DNA from: Hydra vulgaris
Lineage: Eukaryota > Cnidaria > Hydrozoa > Anthoathecata > Hydridae
Reading direction: 5' to 3'
Length of the DNA: 64,000 nucleotides
NCBI RefSeq assembly: GCF_038396675.1
Contig: NC_088930.1
Span: forward strand, 39,177,501 to 39,241,500
Of this stretch, positions 40,212-52,720 are shown piece after piece; the stretch's first letter is position 1; each line of letters starts with the position of its first letter. Position numbers and translations under genes: made by a program. The notes below the pieces were generated by a model. That model made no database searches and was not told where the DNA came from. It saw only the letters and a program-made list of their open reading frames with translations.

Positions 40212-41088
40212 TAGTGTTGTATATTATAATTCGACTGTCGACTAAATCGACTAATACATTTTCCAAATTCGACTAAAATTCACTAATACATTTTTGAAAT
40301 CAACTAAAAGTTAATTTCAAAAATGTATTAGTTAAAAATGTCGATTTTATATGGAAATGAATTTTATTACAACTTATTTCTTTCGAAATATGTTGTAATA
40401 AAAATAATAAATTAATTTATATTAGCTTTCTATTTTTTATCATCATATCATTTAAATGATAATGTTGCTAAACAAAATGAGAGCAGGGTCGCTCCGACAA
40501 CGGAAAAATATATTCCCAGACCCCAATAATTTAGGGATCGTCTTAAATACTTGCCAGGTATCAAAAAGTCTATACAATCCTATTTACAATGTTATTGTAT
40601 ATGATTTGATTTTGCTCCAGAGCCGCCTGAAAGTATTTATGAAAACCGCAAGCATAGTGCACACAACAACAAAAAATTTAATAAAATACAAAACCGAAAG
40701 TTTAATTTTTTTGTTTTTATTTTTATACCTGTATATTTTGCTATATTTTTTATTGTATGAAGATTTTTATCTTAATTATCTTATTGTATAAATTTATTGG
40801 ATATTTAAGAAAAGAAACAAAAAAAAATTAGGTATAAATATTGCTAACATAATGTGAATTATATAAAACTTAGTGAGTAAACAAAAAACAGCATGTTATT
40901 AAATGAACAAACATAATTACTAATTAGAAAAATTAAATCAAATAAAAAGATTAAGGATTTTTGACTAAATCGATTAGTAGGAAATACGTAGTCGATTAAA
41001 TCGACTATTCGATTTTTCAAACTCGACTAGTTTTGACTTTCGACTATTCGATTTTCAGCCGATTTAGTCGAAGTTGATAACAGCACTA
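40212..41088. mobile_element. 877-bp hAT-like element with near-perfect 8-bp target duplication
   Basis: Starts TAGTGTTG and ends CAGCACTA (7 of 8 bases inverted). It is flanked by CATATTAT (40204-40211) and CATATTAA (41089-41096), an 8-bp duplication with one difference. The subterminal regions are full of TCGACTAAATCGACTAA-like motifs in both orientations. An internal hairpin (about 40286-40340) has 20-bp arms. It has no transposase, so it is non-autonomous. Confidence 0.75.
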
Positions 41089-41107
41089 CATATTAATAGC
41101 GTTGTTA

Positions 41108-41194
41108 CGACTTTTATTATTCGAAAAATAAAAAATAATTTGAGTGTCGACTAAACCGACTAATATTTTTTCTAAAGTCGACTAATTTCACTCA
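41108..41194. mobile_element. Left fragment of a second hAT-like copy
   Basis: TGTCGACTAAACCGACTAAT and AAAGTCGACTAATTTCACT match the left end of the 40212 element. The sequence breaks off where the CR1-like LINE begins and resumes at 42119 (TACATTTTTGAAATC). Confidence 0.55.
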
Positions 41195-42118
41195 TCACTA
41201 ATATCAACATCACTCTCCAAGATGACGTTGACAAAGCAGTGAAATGGTCACATATTTGACTCTTGCATTTCAACGTTGAGAAATGCAAAGTAATGCATGT
41301 TGGGCGCGGATGTAACAAGTCAACGTACAAATACTCAATGTCAAACGTCGACGGCACCCGTCGTCCTCTCGAAGAAACCGAAGTCGAAAGAGACCTTGGT
41401 GTGATGGTCTCGAATGACCTTAACGTTAGACCGCAAATAGAGTCAGCCGTATCAGTAGCGAATAGAGTGCTAGGGCGATTCAAAAAAACATTTCGCAGTC
41501 GCAGTTTTTATTTATGGCGCACTCTGTATCTCACTTACATTCGCCCCCATCTTGAGTTTGCTGTACAAGCCTGGTCACCGCATTTAAAATCAGACATTGC
41601 CATTCTCGAGCAAGTCCAACATCGAGCAACAAAAACAATATCGACTATTAAACACATGACCTATGAAGATCGACTCCAACGGCTCGGTTTAACAACTCTT
41701 GAAGAACGCCGCAAAAGAGCAGATCTTATCGAGCAATTCAAAATCACTCGTAAACTTGAGCTTGTTAGTTTTGTTGTCCCGCAAAAAATTTCAAAAAGTA
41801 AAGATAAGTATATTCTAAGAGGCCATAACCATAAACTAGAACGTCAGATGGTAAAAAACTGCGAGGAGCGGTATAACTTTTTTTCAAATAGAATTGTCGC
41901 CCCATGGAATGCGCTTTCGCAAGAAGCAGTGAACGCTCAATCCATCAACGCTTTCAAAAACAACATAAGAAAGTAACTTTATAGATACAATTGCTGCTTT
42001 GTCTGTAGCTTCTGTATCTCCATGTTCGTCAGCATAGGGGGGCCTGGTGTAGCACCTCTTCATCAAATTATAAATTATTGTATTTGTATTTGATCACTGA
42101 ATAATAATAATAATAATA
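41195..42118 (+). mobile_element. 5'-truncated CR1-like LINE fragment
   Basis: Encodes the end of a reverse transcriptase and its C-terminal domain: LQDDVDKAVKWSHI, a stop at about 41258, then HFNVEKCKVMHVGR, LGVMVSNDLNVRPQIESAVS, YIRPHLEFAVQAWSPHLKSD and, at the end, APWNALSQEAVNAQSINAFK. 41263-41976 is one intact frame of 237 residues, so the copy is fairly young. The 3' end is an (AAT)n-type microsatellite (about 42099-42118), as in CR1 elements. The higher GC content sets it apart from its flanks. Confidence 0.85.
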
Positions 42119-42154
42119 TCGATAAATACATTTTTGAAATCGGTCAAGTCGATT

Positions 42155-42480
42155 TTGAGCAGCTGTAGCGCAGTGGTTAGCGCGCTTGCCTCAGTAGCTA
42201 GAGATCCGTGGTTCAATGCTGAGAAACTCAGTAGCTAGAGATCCGTGGTTCAATGCTGAGAAACTCAGTAGCTAGAGATCCGTGGTTCAATGCTGAGAAA
42301 CTCAGTAGCTAGAGATGTGGTTCAATGCTGAGAAACTCAGTAGCTAGAGATGTGGTTCAATGCTGAGAAACTCAGTAGCTAGAGATGTGGTTCAATGCTG
42401 AGAAACTCAGTAGCTAGAGATGTGGTTCAATGCTGAGAAACTCAGTAGCTAGAGATGTGGTTCAATGCTGAGAAAATTTT
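42155..42480 (+). repeat. tRNA-derived SINE head with eight-fold tandem B-box repeat
   Basis: Box A TAGCGCAGTGG starts at 42166 and box B GGTTCAATGC at 42210, a spacing of 44 bases, the same as in a tRNA. The segment TCAGTAGCTAGAGATCCGTG plus GTTCAATGCTGAGAAAC (37 bp) is then repeated in tandem. Three 37-bp units start at 42191, 42228 and 42265. Five 35-bp units lacking CC start at 42302, 42337, 42372, 42407 and 42442. The 3' acceptor half of a tRNA is missing, so this is not a functional tRNA gene. Confidence 0.75.
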
Positions 42481-42502
42481 ATAACATTGGTAAGGAAGGG
42501 TA

Positions 42503-45275
42503 TTAGGGTGGTTCAGATTTAAGTAAAAAAATTTTTGGACTAGAGTGGAAGCTTATAAGTTGCACAAACGCTTAATTTATATATGTGATTTTTTTTTTAC
42601 TTTAAAAAAAGTAGGCGACACACGGCCCCAAAGTAATTTTTTTTACCCTTTTCTGACATTTTTCTGTATTTTTTTTTTCTCAACGCTGGAAAACCTTTAG
42701 AAAAGTCAAAAAGTAGACAATAAAAAAAAGATTTTCCTTATTTCATGGATCGCGGCAACTTTTTCGGTGATTGAGATAGATAACTTGCAGACATGGAACA
42801 AACTTCAAACTTGGGTATGAATACTTATATCAAATTAGGAAGCTTCGGAAAAAGTTGGAGTGATTAGAGCCTGGGAACTACCCAAACCCCAAAACTTATG
42901 CCCCCAGCCCCAAATATGATGGCAATAAGTTACCAAAATTTATTATCTTGCTATTCTAAACTTAATTTACATTCATCGCCAGATTTCAAATTTCATCTAA
43001 TAATACTCTAGCATTCGAAAATTATGACCATGTAAAGTTTTCACTCTCCACAAAATGAGGAGATATTGTAATATCTCCTCATTTTGTGGAGGATATTATA
43101 ATATCTATGCAAATTTCATTTACTGATATTTTATATATTTAATAATATATAAAATATTGTTAAATGAAATTTGAAATTTGCCGATGAATATAAATTTTGG
43201 TTTAAAATAACAATTGTATAAAACTTGGTAACTTATTGCCCTCACATTTAGGGCTGATGGCACAAGTTTTGGGGTTTTGGTAGTTCCTAGGCTCCACTCA
43301 CTGCGGTTTTTTACAAAGTATGCTCAATTAATATAAGTATAAACATACCCAAAATTAAAGATTGCTCCATGTCTGAAAGTTATCTATCTTAATCACCAAT
43401 ATATTATATTATTTTTGATGTTAAACTAAGAGGTGAATCTAGAGGAAGGTGGATTAGCCCTCTCCTATTAATATACCTTTCTTTCGAGCTGCGGGAGGAA
43501 GAGGGGAAAAAAATAAAAATAAACTCAACGTCATATTAGACTTTAAATTACTTAACACTCAACATTTTAAAATATTTTTTGTTACATTCAATGCTAAATC
43601 TTTTTTCTTTGCCCCTTGTTTACTTCTTTTGTAAACAAAGAGTTAAGCAAGAACAAATGCTGTCTTTTTTTGATTGTTTGATTTTCTAATCAGTTCTTTA
43701 ACTAGATTAATGACCCTCTTGGACAAGTCATTGACCACATCATAGGATTTAATAGTAGATTCAAACTCCAGATAAAAAATATTGAACTTCCAGAACTGTG
43801 AAGGGAACTTAAGTCTTATGAGCCAAGATTGCTAAGATAGTTGAGAACAAAAAGATGGAGGCTGATCTTTTGCAAAGCCTAGAGAGTGAAAAAGCTTTTT
43901 ATCGACCATAACACGTTTAAGTGGAGACACGTTTGGTTTGGCGAGAAGTGTATTGTTCAATGCTTAGGCATTATCTTCTCTGTTTTGGCAACGTTTATCT
44001 GCTAAAGCACAATTAAGGCACGACTAATACTTATTATAATGAAGTATTAAAATCATCATAAAATATTGCATAGGATATGAAAGCTCTGTTGCAGATAAAA
44101 ATTCATTGGTCCTGTCTTTACAATATTTTAACAATACTAGATTAAGTCATCAATCAAACAATTAACTAATTATTTTTTTGCTTTATTCTTATTTATAATT
44201 ATTATTTTTAACCTGATATGGGGCAGCAGTTAACGATACTGCTTTAAGAAACCACTGAGTGTAAAAGATGCCGACAAACATATCGATATCACGAATTTCT
44301 TCTATATTTTCTTCTGATAAATTTGGAATGGTTTCCAATAGTAAATACATTTTAAGGGAATACAACACTTTTCCCATGCGTCTTGCATAATGCAATAGAC
44401 CAGGAACCTATTATCTATTATATCTCTGTAGAACTGTTCAGCTTCAAGATGTTGTTTATTTATTTCTGTTTGAGTTTGAATTCTCATTAATGGAACTGTG
44501 TCTTTTTTAAGATAATTCCAGACAGATTTTAGGTTTTTAAAGAGTTTGTTCTCTGGGCTAGACGTTTCACAACCTGGATATTAAAGTGGGTAATATGCCT
44601 TTCCAAAATATGGCGTCTACAGGCAAGGAGAAGTAGTGGCCGCCCCAGATTATACGCTATTCTCGTTATAATTCCTTGGCTTTCTAATAATGGAAGCAGT
44701 AGTATCAAAGCTTTATTTGGTGATTGAGAAAATCTCAGTGATTGGAGCCTGGGAACAACCAAAACCCCAAAATTTGTGCCCCCAAATGTGAGGGCAACAA
44801 GTTACCGAGTTTAATGCTATTGTTATTCTAATCTAGATTTATATTCATCGACAAATTTCAAATTTCATTAAATAATATTTTGGCGTTTTACCATTTTTTG
44901 GGCTGAGGGCACAAGTTTTGGGGTTTTTTAGTTCCCAGGCTCCAATCACTCCAACTTTTTTCGAAGCATCCTAATTTGATATAATTATAAACATACTCAA
45001 GTTTGAAGTTTGCTCCATGTCTGCAAATTATCTCAATCGCCAAAAAAAGTTGCCGCGATCCAGGAAATAGGAAAAATCTTTTTTTTTGGTCTACTTTAAG
45101 ACCTTTTCTATGAGTTTTGCAGCATTGAGAAAAAAAAATACAGTTAGAGAGCTTAATTTTTATATATAAGATTTAAAAAAAAAAAAAATCTTATATATAA
45201 AACAAGAGTTTGCGCACCTTATAAGCTTTCGCTCTAGTCCAAAAATTTTTTTTACCTAAATCTGAACCACCCTAA
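42503..45275 (-). mobile_element. 2.77-kb DNA transposon with ~0.4-0.5-kb inverted ends
   Basis: Ends TTAGGGTGGTTCAGATTTA (42503) and its inverted copy finishing CCACCCTAA (45275), flanked by TA on both sides. The inverted similarity continues inward for several hundred bases (TTTTTGGACTAGAG, GATCGCGGCAACTTTTT, GACATGGA, GTTGGAGTGATT). A palindrome at about 42770-43402 (centre CTCCTCATTTTGTGGAG) resembles the hAT MITE at 4374-4986. A transposase remnant lies inside on the minus strand. Confidence 0.75.
43690..44762 (-). pseudogene. Transposase-like remnant, CRRHILERHITHF family
   Basis: Minus-strand pieces in changing frames. 44762-44529 includes ITRIAYNLGRPLLLLACRRH and HFNIQVVKRL. 44487-44302 has EINKQHLEAEQFYRDIID and FLVYCIMQDAWEK. 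44395-44189 has SLKMYLLLETIPNLSEENI. 43790-43670 has FESTIKSYDVVNDLSKRVIN and LVKELIRKSN. The CRHH-like block and the NDxxxRxIxL block near the end recall a family of proteins multiplied in Hydra and aphids, here enclosed by inverted ends. The superfamily is not certain. At least three frame changes are seen. Confidence 0.5.
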
Positions 45276-45284
45276 TATATATAT

Positions 45285-45903
<619 letters not shown>

Positions 45904-45904
45904 T

Positions 45905-47330
45905 ACTTTATAACATGCTTTATGCTTATATAAGATATAGTTTTTTTACTTTATAACATGCTTATGTAAAATATCTATTTCTGGTAAATATATCGCTTTT
46001 TGTTGTTGAAACTGTTGAAACTAAACAAGTTTAATATGTTGCGGACCCGAAAGATTGAATGTTTGTAATCACAGAGAACAAGAAAAACAAAAAATATGAT
46101 AACTTGTATTAAGTGCGTTGAGTATTTAAACTGTAAATTAAACTTTTAGCTATTTTGTATGAAAGCTGTTAGTCTAAAGAATAAAATAAGCCAAAAAGTT
46201 TTGATTCTGGCCAAAAGAGGGAGAACTTATTACTGAAAATGCCACTTAATTTTCACTGAAAACAAGGTAAAAAAATTGCGTCAACTTTTAGGTCAGATTT
46301 CTGCGAACCAGAAAAGCGGTTTGCATTAGAAACTTACACAAGATGTTGAGAATTATATACCAATTTTTAAAAAATATAAAAATTTATCAGTGGTGACCGG
46401 TTAAGGAGAATAAACTGGTTTTTTTGATACTATATATTTAACTTACGTTACATCACTCACGTTACCTAGCGACTATCGTGGGATTTTTATATCTATTATT
46501 AAGAGTTAGAGTTACATAACAAAAGAATTGCATAAGTATTGAACTCATTCATTAAAATAATTAACAAAGGAAATTTAAAAGAACTGGTAGCACTCTTCCT
46601 AAGTGATTTTTCATAACATTTATATAAGTTATCAAATCGAAAACAGTTTTTCCGCAAGACCAAGAGCAACTTTAAAAAATAATTTTAGTATTAAAACTTT
46701 ATTAATACTTATTTGAGTCGTTTAAATAAGAAAACTTTGGTTTGTAAAAGTTTTTACTTACACTTCTTACGTTTATGCGTATTGCCTTGTCGTCACCCTA
46801 AAATTAGTTTGTTCAACAGACCAATTTACAAATTGTTGGTAAAACCCGGTTAAAGTTTAGGAGTTTATTACTGCTCTCGTATTTTATTTATAGCTAGTAT
46901 AGATGTTTTAATGTACTATCTTTATTTTAAAGTTATTGATAATTTGAAATATAAAGCTTGTTTACCTAAAATTAAGACGATATTAGCATATCTTATTTGG
47001 ACATTGAACAAAACTGCACTGAGTACAAAATCTTTGATAATTTTATAGGATATTAAACAAAATTTCAGGATAATGAACTAAGCAACACTAATCACAAATA
47101 ATATATAATCTTGTTTTCTTTAACAATTTTACAAAATGAAATACCATAAAAAAAATAAACTCAAAAATAATTCTTTTAAGCAAACATATAGGTTATCACC
47201 AGTTTGAACTATATTATAATTATAATATTATGTAGTATTATAATTATAATATATATAATAATATATTATAATTATAATATATATTATATTTATATATTAT
47301 AATAATTATAATATATAAATATAATATATT
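45905..47330. other. No gene seen
   Basis: AT-rich sequence without supported exons. A palindromic ATAATTATAATAT-rich patch lies at 47208-47330. Confidence 0.5.
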
Positions 47331-48520
47331 TCATTGAGTCTTATATGCAGTCTTCTTTGTTTTTTGGTTTAGTTTTATTGGTTTTTTAGTTTCTAAAATC
47401 AATTCATAATAATGTTTGTCAATTTCATAGAGAATATACTTAAGCATTTTGGCTAAATCTCTCTTTTTATTTTCCGATAGTGAAAATTGCTCAGTTTTTA
47501 GGGCCATAACTCTTGGCAATTGCAGTAATTCGGTAGATTTTTTTTTCCCTTGTACTTCGTTTATATCCAATTCTATCACACTTTAAGTCTTCATTGAAAG
47601 ATGTGACAAGACCGTTAGGTCTTCTTGGGGCACCTAAATAACAAAAAAAAAAAAAAGAAAGATGTTCTAAAACTGACTTTTAAAATTGTATTTTTATTGT
47701 ACACAATTTGTTTTATTTTCGTGTAAGGAATTCTAGAAAATAGAGAGGTTGCTGATTTTTGATAGTCCAGAAAATCTGTGGTAACCATCTGCAGGATTTT
47801 GAAGCTACTTGATTTTGTAGGCATGTTTTTAATACTCTTATCAGGCCGATTGGACTGTATATTTCTAAATTTTTAGTGTACGCTCTATAACACTGTGTGC
47901 TGCATCAATCTCTTGTAAGTTACCGTATCCTGGCTCTGAAAACTTTTGCTCTATAATTTCAATCTTGCCGCTGTTTTTTGACTTTTAAAAATTAAGTAAT
48001 GCTAAGCTCATTGAATTTTTATCTTGTGGAACGCAACTGTCCGACCACAGAATGATTTTACTTATATAAAGAATGTCTTTTACTACATTTTTTAATATTT
48101 TCACAACTGCTCTAGCAATATCCGCTTAAGTATTCGGACCATATGCTGTTGTATACCCTTTTGTTAATATTACAATGACCAGTTAAATTGTAGACATTTA
48201 GTTTACTAAAATGATAAAAGCTGATACATTAGCTTTTTGCAGATTAAAAACATTTTCAAGATCAAAAACTACAACTATTATACCGTTAATTATCTGTCGG
48301 TCCTTCGTTCTTTTCCTCAAACCCTTCTATTTTTCTTTGGATGTGTAAATCTTGCTGATACTTTCTTTCCTCTGATGGTTGTTCAAGGATTTTATACTCT
48401 TCGCGTTCATCACATCTATCTTTCTTAGGTTTAAAAAATGATAAATTAAAATTCTCATTGAAGACTTTTCTGTAAATGTTTTCTTTTACAGAATCTTCAT
48501 CTGAAACCTTGTACAGATCA
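47331..48520 (-). pseudogene. Transposase-like remnant, IILWSDSCVPQ family
   Basis: Minus strand, several frames. 48520-48286 has DSVKENIYRKVFNENFNLSF and FKPKKDRCDE, a Cys-containing N-terminal block. 48060-47870 has ILWSDSCVPQDKNSMSLALL, then EIIEQKFSEPGYGNLQEIDA and AHSVIE, the putative acidic core. 47824-47331 has KSSSFKILQMVTTDFLDYQK and the C-terminus. This order (NxxFNLSFxKPRxDxC ... WSDxCxxQNxN ... EPGHxxxQExDxxHSxIE) is a widespread transposon-derived family in insects and Hydra. Stops and frameshifts make it dead. Confidence 0.6.
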
Positions 48521-48544
48521 TACATTTTTGTTAAAGTTAAACTA

Positions 48545-48690
48545 CCATGGGGCCATCCATAAAGTACGTTATCCAAATAGGAAGGGGGGGGAGGGAGGGG
48601 GTCCAGATTAAAAAGACAAAAAAGAATTAGGGAGGGGGGGTCATTAGAAAAAGACGACACTTTATATAATTTTTTATATGTAAACATGTG
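48545..48690. mobile_element. MITE end with GGGGCCATCCATAAAGTACG
   Basis: The 20-base phrase, followed by TTATCC and a G-run, resembles the terminal sequence of MITEs found in many animals. It interrupts the 5' part of the transposase remnant. The other end was not found. Confidence 0.4.
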
Positions 48691-48699
48691 TTTTTATGA

Positions 48700-50800
48700 A
48701 GTTAACGTGAGGGAATGGTATGCATTTATTTATCGTAGTATAGGAAAGAAATTCGTGTTGATATTTATTTAAATTTTATTTTTGTATATATAAATATATT
48801 GAATATATTACAATTAATTATATATTGCTCAACCCTTGGTAGTTTCTCGTATCATATATATCATTAGTTGATCGCTACGTGTTTTCGCGCTAATTCTTTT
48901 TGCGAAATTTGTCCCCAAGGACTTAGTGTTGATATCATTTATGATTTTTAAATAGAGTTTTACAAATATTTGTCCGAAGGGAATTGGTTGTGTAGCAAAT
49001 AATAATGATTCTTAAGCGAATGTTACAAATGATTATCCAAAGGAAATTGGTTGTGCAGCATTTATTACATAAAGCATATATAGTTTAAAATACAATATAT
49101 ATATACAAGACTTAAGGAGTTAATTATCTGCATTGCGACTTATATTTAAGGCAGGACAGTGAATCTTCTTTTGGAGAAACAGAACTTTGAGTTTGCTGGA
49201 AAGAGCTGTGGAAAAAGCGTTTCATGCTGACTGCTGACTGCTGACTGCAAAAAAAAAATTGAACATTGATAAAATTTAGAGAGAAATATTTTAACAATAT
49301 TTTTTTATTAGAGTATGATGATACATCATAAACAAAAAAACAAAAATAATAGAAGACATAAATCAGTTTTTAAAATTGAAATAACCTAAATAACATAAGT
49401 TAGAAGATATTGTTAATTTATAAAGTAGTAACTTATGTTACTTCTAACTTATGTTATTTATAACATAAGTTAGAAGATATTGTTAACTTATAAAGTTACT
49501 AAACAGCAGTTAAAAAAATATTTTTCTTTGTAAAAAAAACACAATTTTTTTTTTATAATGTTTTATTTGGATTTTCAATTTTTTTCTTCTCAGTTCGAAT
49601 ATTCAAGACACAAGCTTGTCACAACCATTCTCCAATAAAACTGTGGAGTTGAATATCTTTGATGTCAAAATGCTGACTATTAACTGCCTCTAAATAAAAA
49701 AGATACAGAACTTTAAAACATGAAATTAAAATACCTTTGTATATTTAAAACATGACTTATTCACATTTATTAAAATATGATGTGTAAACTTTTTCCTTTG
49801 TATATATACCTATAATGGCTGAATAGATATTTTTGAATTCCATACAAAAATTACACTTCTGGGCAGTGCCCGTTATATTATATTTTGAAGCAACATCTTT
49901 TGTTTAAAGTTTATTCATTGTTTCATAGATACTTTTTTTAGGGTGGATGCCACAAGCACGAGCTAAAACTGCCACGTGTAATAATAATTTACTATATATA
50001 ATAACATGATAAATTAACTAACCAGTAAAATATCTAGGGGAATGAGGGTATGCATCCCCCTCTACCAGAATATTTAAAGCATCAGAATAGCAAGCAAAAC
50101 TCTTGAAAATACTATATCAAATTGCTATTGAAATAAGACATAGATGTCTTGAGATGTAAAATACATTTACAACAATATTTTTTATTGGATTTTCATGAAT
50201 TTATATTTAAGATTTTGATTTTTAGAATAAGTTTAAACTCATTCCACACCTCTACTGTGAATTCCTGCATCTATTGCTGTTTACTTTTCACTATTTGGTT
50301 AAATACTACTGCAAAAAAAACAGTGAACATTACCTACCTGTAACAAACTTACAGCAATACAATACGATATTACTAACTAACATTGTATGTAACATTGAAC
50401 TTGAAAAAATAATTTAAGCTTGAACTATTTTTTTAACAGACTAATACAGTGTTATAAATTATGTGTTATAAATAATACAGTGTTATAAATTATGTGTTAT
50501 AAATAATAACAAAATTGATAAAATATACTAGTGAACATACCAACTGCAAATATATATTTTTGTCTTCTAATTTACTTTTTAAGTAAATAATATTTTTATT
50601 TTATCAAATGTGAATAATAAGAGTAAATAAAAATAAGAGGATTTGAAAACTAGTTTTAACAACACGACAATAAATAAATTTTTAGCTTAATACTAAAGCA
50701 TATATTAAAAGCAAGTGTTGAGCTTTATTTTCTCAAATTACTTTTAAAAATACTTTTTGTAATATTTTAATAAAGTTCAATATAAAACAGTAAACAAATG
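48700..50800. other. No gene seen; local repeats only
   Basis: Two diverged copies of a phrase with GGAATTGGTTGTG..AGCA lie at about 48975 and 49040. At 49385-49500 the phrase AACATAAGTTAGAAGATATT occurs twice and once inverted. No exon is supported. Confidence 0.5.
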
Positions 50801-50812
50801 AATGAGTTATTT

Positions 50813-50970
<158 letters not shown>

Positions 50971-51065
50971 CATATTTTATCAATATTTAAAATTAAACTC
51001 GCGAATCGATTTATAAATTGACCATTTATATGAAAATAATTTTGAGCAAAAAAATATATATATAA

Positions 51066-51352
51066 AATTTTTAGGGTCCCCGCCAGTTTGATTTTAGGCA
51101 AAAATGTTGGGTGTTTCAAACGTCTGGCAGGGACCTTAAAATTTATCCTATAAAATTCTTTTAAATAATATATGATGTATTGAATATTAATTACATTAAT
51201 TACAATTTAATTACATTATTTATTCCTAAATATTAATTACATTAATTAAAAGAACATTAATTACAAAGAAGCATGTTGAAAGAATTAAGAATTATAGTTC
51301 CAGCCAGTTCGGTTTTTGCCCAAAATTGAACTGGCAGGGACCCTAAAAATTA
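51066..51352. mobile_element. Short MITE-like inverted repeat
   Basis: TTTTTAGGGTCCCCGCCAGT at the left and its inverted counterpart AACTGGCAGGGACCCTAAAA at the right, with a further inverted pair inside (GGCAGGGACCTTAAAATT and CCAGCCAGTTCGG). Confidence 0.6.
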
Positions 51353-51387
51353 TTATATATATATATTTTTTTCTCTAACTTATTTTC

Positions 51388-51439
51388 ATATATTAACAGC
51401 ATATCCTCTTCTACAGAAGAGGATATGCAGTTAATATAT
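51388..51439. repeat. Near-perfect palindrome, 25-bp arms, 2-base loop
   Basis: ATATATTAACAGCATATCCT onward pairs with 51415-51439, one mismatch only. Confidence 0.85.
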
Positions 51440-52145
51440 ATCTTTCTGCAATACAAAGATCCAAAACATACCAGATGTATAGTAAAAAATTGGCTTATGG
51501 ATTGGTCTACGTAGTTACCAGATATCAATTCAATTAAGCCTTTAGACAAAAAAAAGTTTCTAAGGAAACACCGAGAAATCAACACAAATTATGGAAAGTT
51601 GTTCTTTTTTTTGTAATAATATAATAATTGTACATATTAGCATAAAAAAAAAGTTATACTAATTTGTATATCATTTTGCATATCTTTGTCTTGCATATTA
51701 CATTTGCATAAACAGTAACTGTTAAAAAAAATACGTTGATTCATTTATTTTAAGCACACTGCTATTATTATGCCCACAACTGAATATATATACACATTTG
51801 CTATAGGCATTGTTATTAATAATGTCTTTAGCAAACTAATGACCTCAAAATCAAATCTTTATTTTTTATATCAACATCTTTTATAATAACTCTAAAAATG
51901 TATCTAAATCTGGATTTGTTACAGAATGTTTTTTTACAATATTAAATTTTTTCAATTCTTAATTTTTATTCTCATAATTCCTCCATAAGTATTGATAAAC
52001 TTTAAATTAGCTATATTTTGTGCTTCGCTTTTCAGCTTTCAGTATAGTTTTTTGCATATGAATGTTTTTTTTCTTGTTCTTCAAATTTTTTTAAATTTGG
52101 AAATAATTTAATCTCTGAAGGTATTCCAATTTGTACTTTTCCATA

Positions 52146-52244
52146 TTGTATCGCGCAGGTATTTAATCATTAAATACCTGTGCGATACAATAATGTTATC
52201 AGTAACAAGACATTAAATTTTAATGTCTTGTTACTGATAACATT
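52146..52244. repeat. Twin adjacent palindromes (22- and 26-bp arms)
   Basis: 52146-52190 folds into a 22-bp stem with a one-base centre and one G/T pair (TTGTATCGCGCAGGTATTTA). 52192-52244 folds into a perfect 26-bp stem (AATGTTATCAGTAACAAGAC) with a one-base centre. The two are separated by one base. Confidence 0.9.
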
Positions 52245-52603
52245 AGATGTTTTATTTCTATAAGATACTAGATGTTTGCTTTTAATAATGTAGCAACATC
52301 TTCATATTCAGCAGAAAAACTTAAAAAATATTTATTGCAGATTAGATTCAAAACAACCAAAGAGATCTAGTTAAAAATTTTTGAATAAGTTTTGTTGTAA
52401 CTTTGAATAACTCTATTTAATAGACTATTAAACTAAATCTTATCTTTTATCTGATTAAACTGAAGTGTTTTAATGAGCTTAATGATTTCATAACTGTAAA
52501 TCAACCATTATCTTGCAAAAAATTTTATGTAATAGTATAAATTGATATGTCAAAGTACAATTTGGATTTTTGGTAGCTTGTCATTTATTATAACATTGTT
52601 AGA

Positions 52604-52720
52604 GTACCGTAAAATCTTGATTATAATACGCACTCGAGTTAGAGATTATAATACGCACCCACATTTTTTCGGAATAAAATGTGAAAAAAAGTGCGTATTA
52701 TAATCAAGATTTTACGATAC
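52604..52720. mobile_element. 117-bp palindromic MITE
   Basis: GTACCGTAAAATCTTGATTA at the left is mirrored by TAATCAAGATTTTACGATAC at the right. An inner copy of TTATAATACGCAC is also present. The shape is typical of Tc1/mariner-derived MITEs. Confidence 0.75.

Noticed and set aside
40456..40791. 111-residue frame inside the hAT-like element
   Set aside because: Low-complexity C-terminus (LFLFLYLYILLYFLLY) and no transposase motif; the element is non-autonomous.
42160..42220. Functional tRNA gene
   Set aside because: A and B boxes are spaced correctly, but the 3' acceptor strand is absent and replaced by tandem repeats, so no cloverleaf can close.
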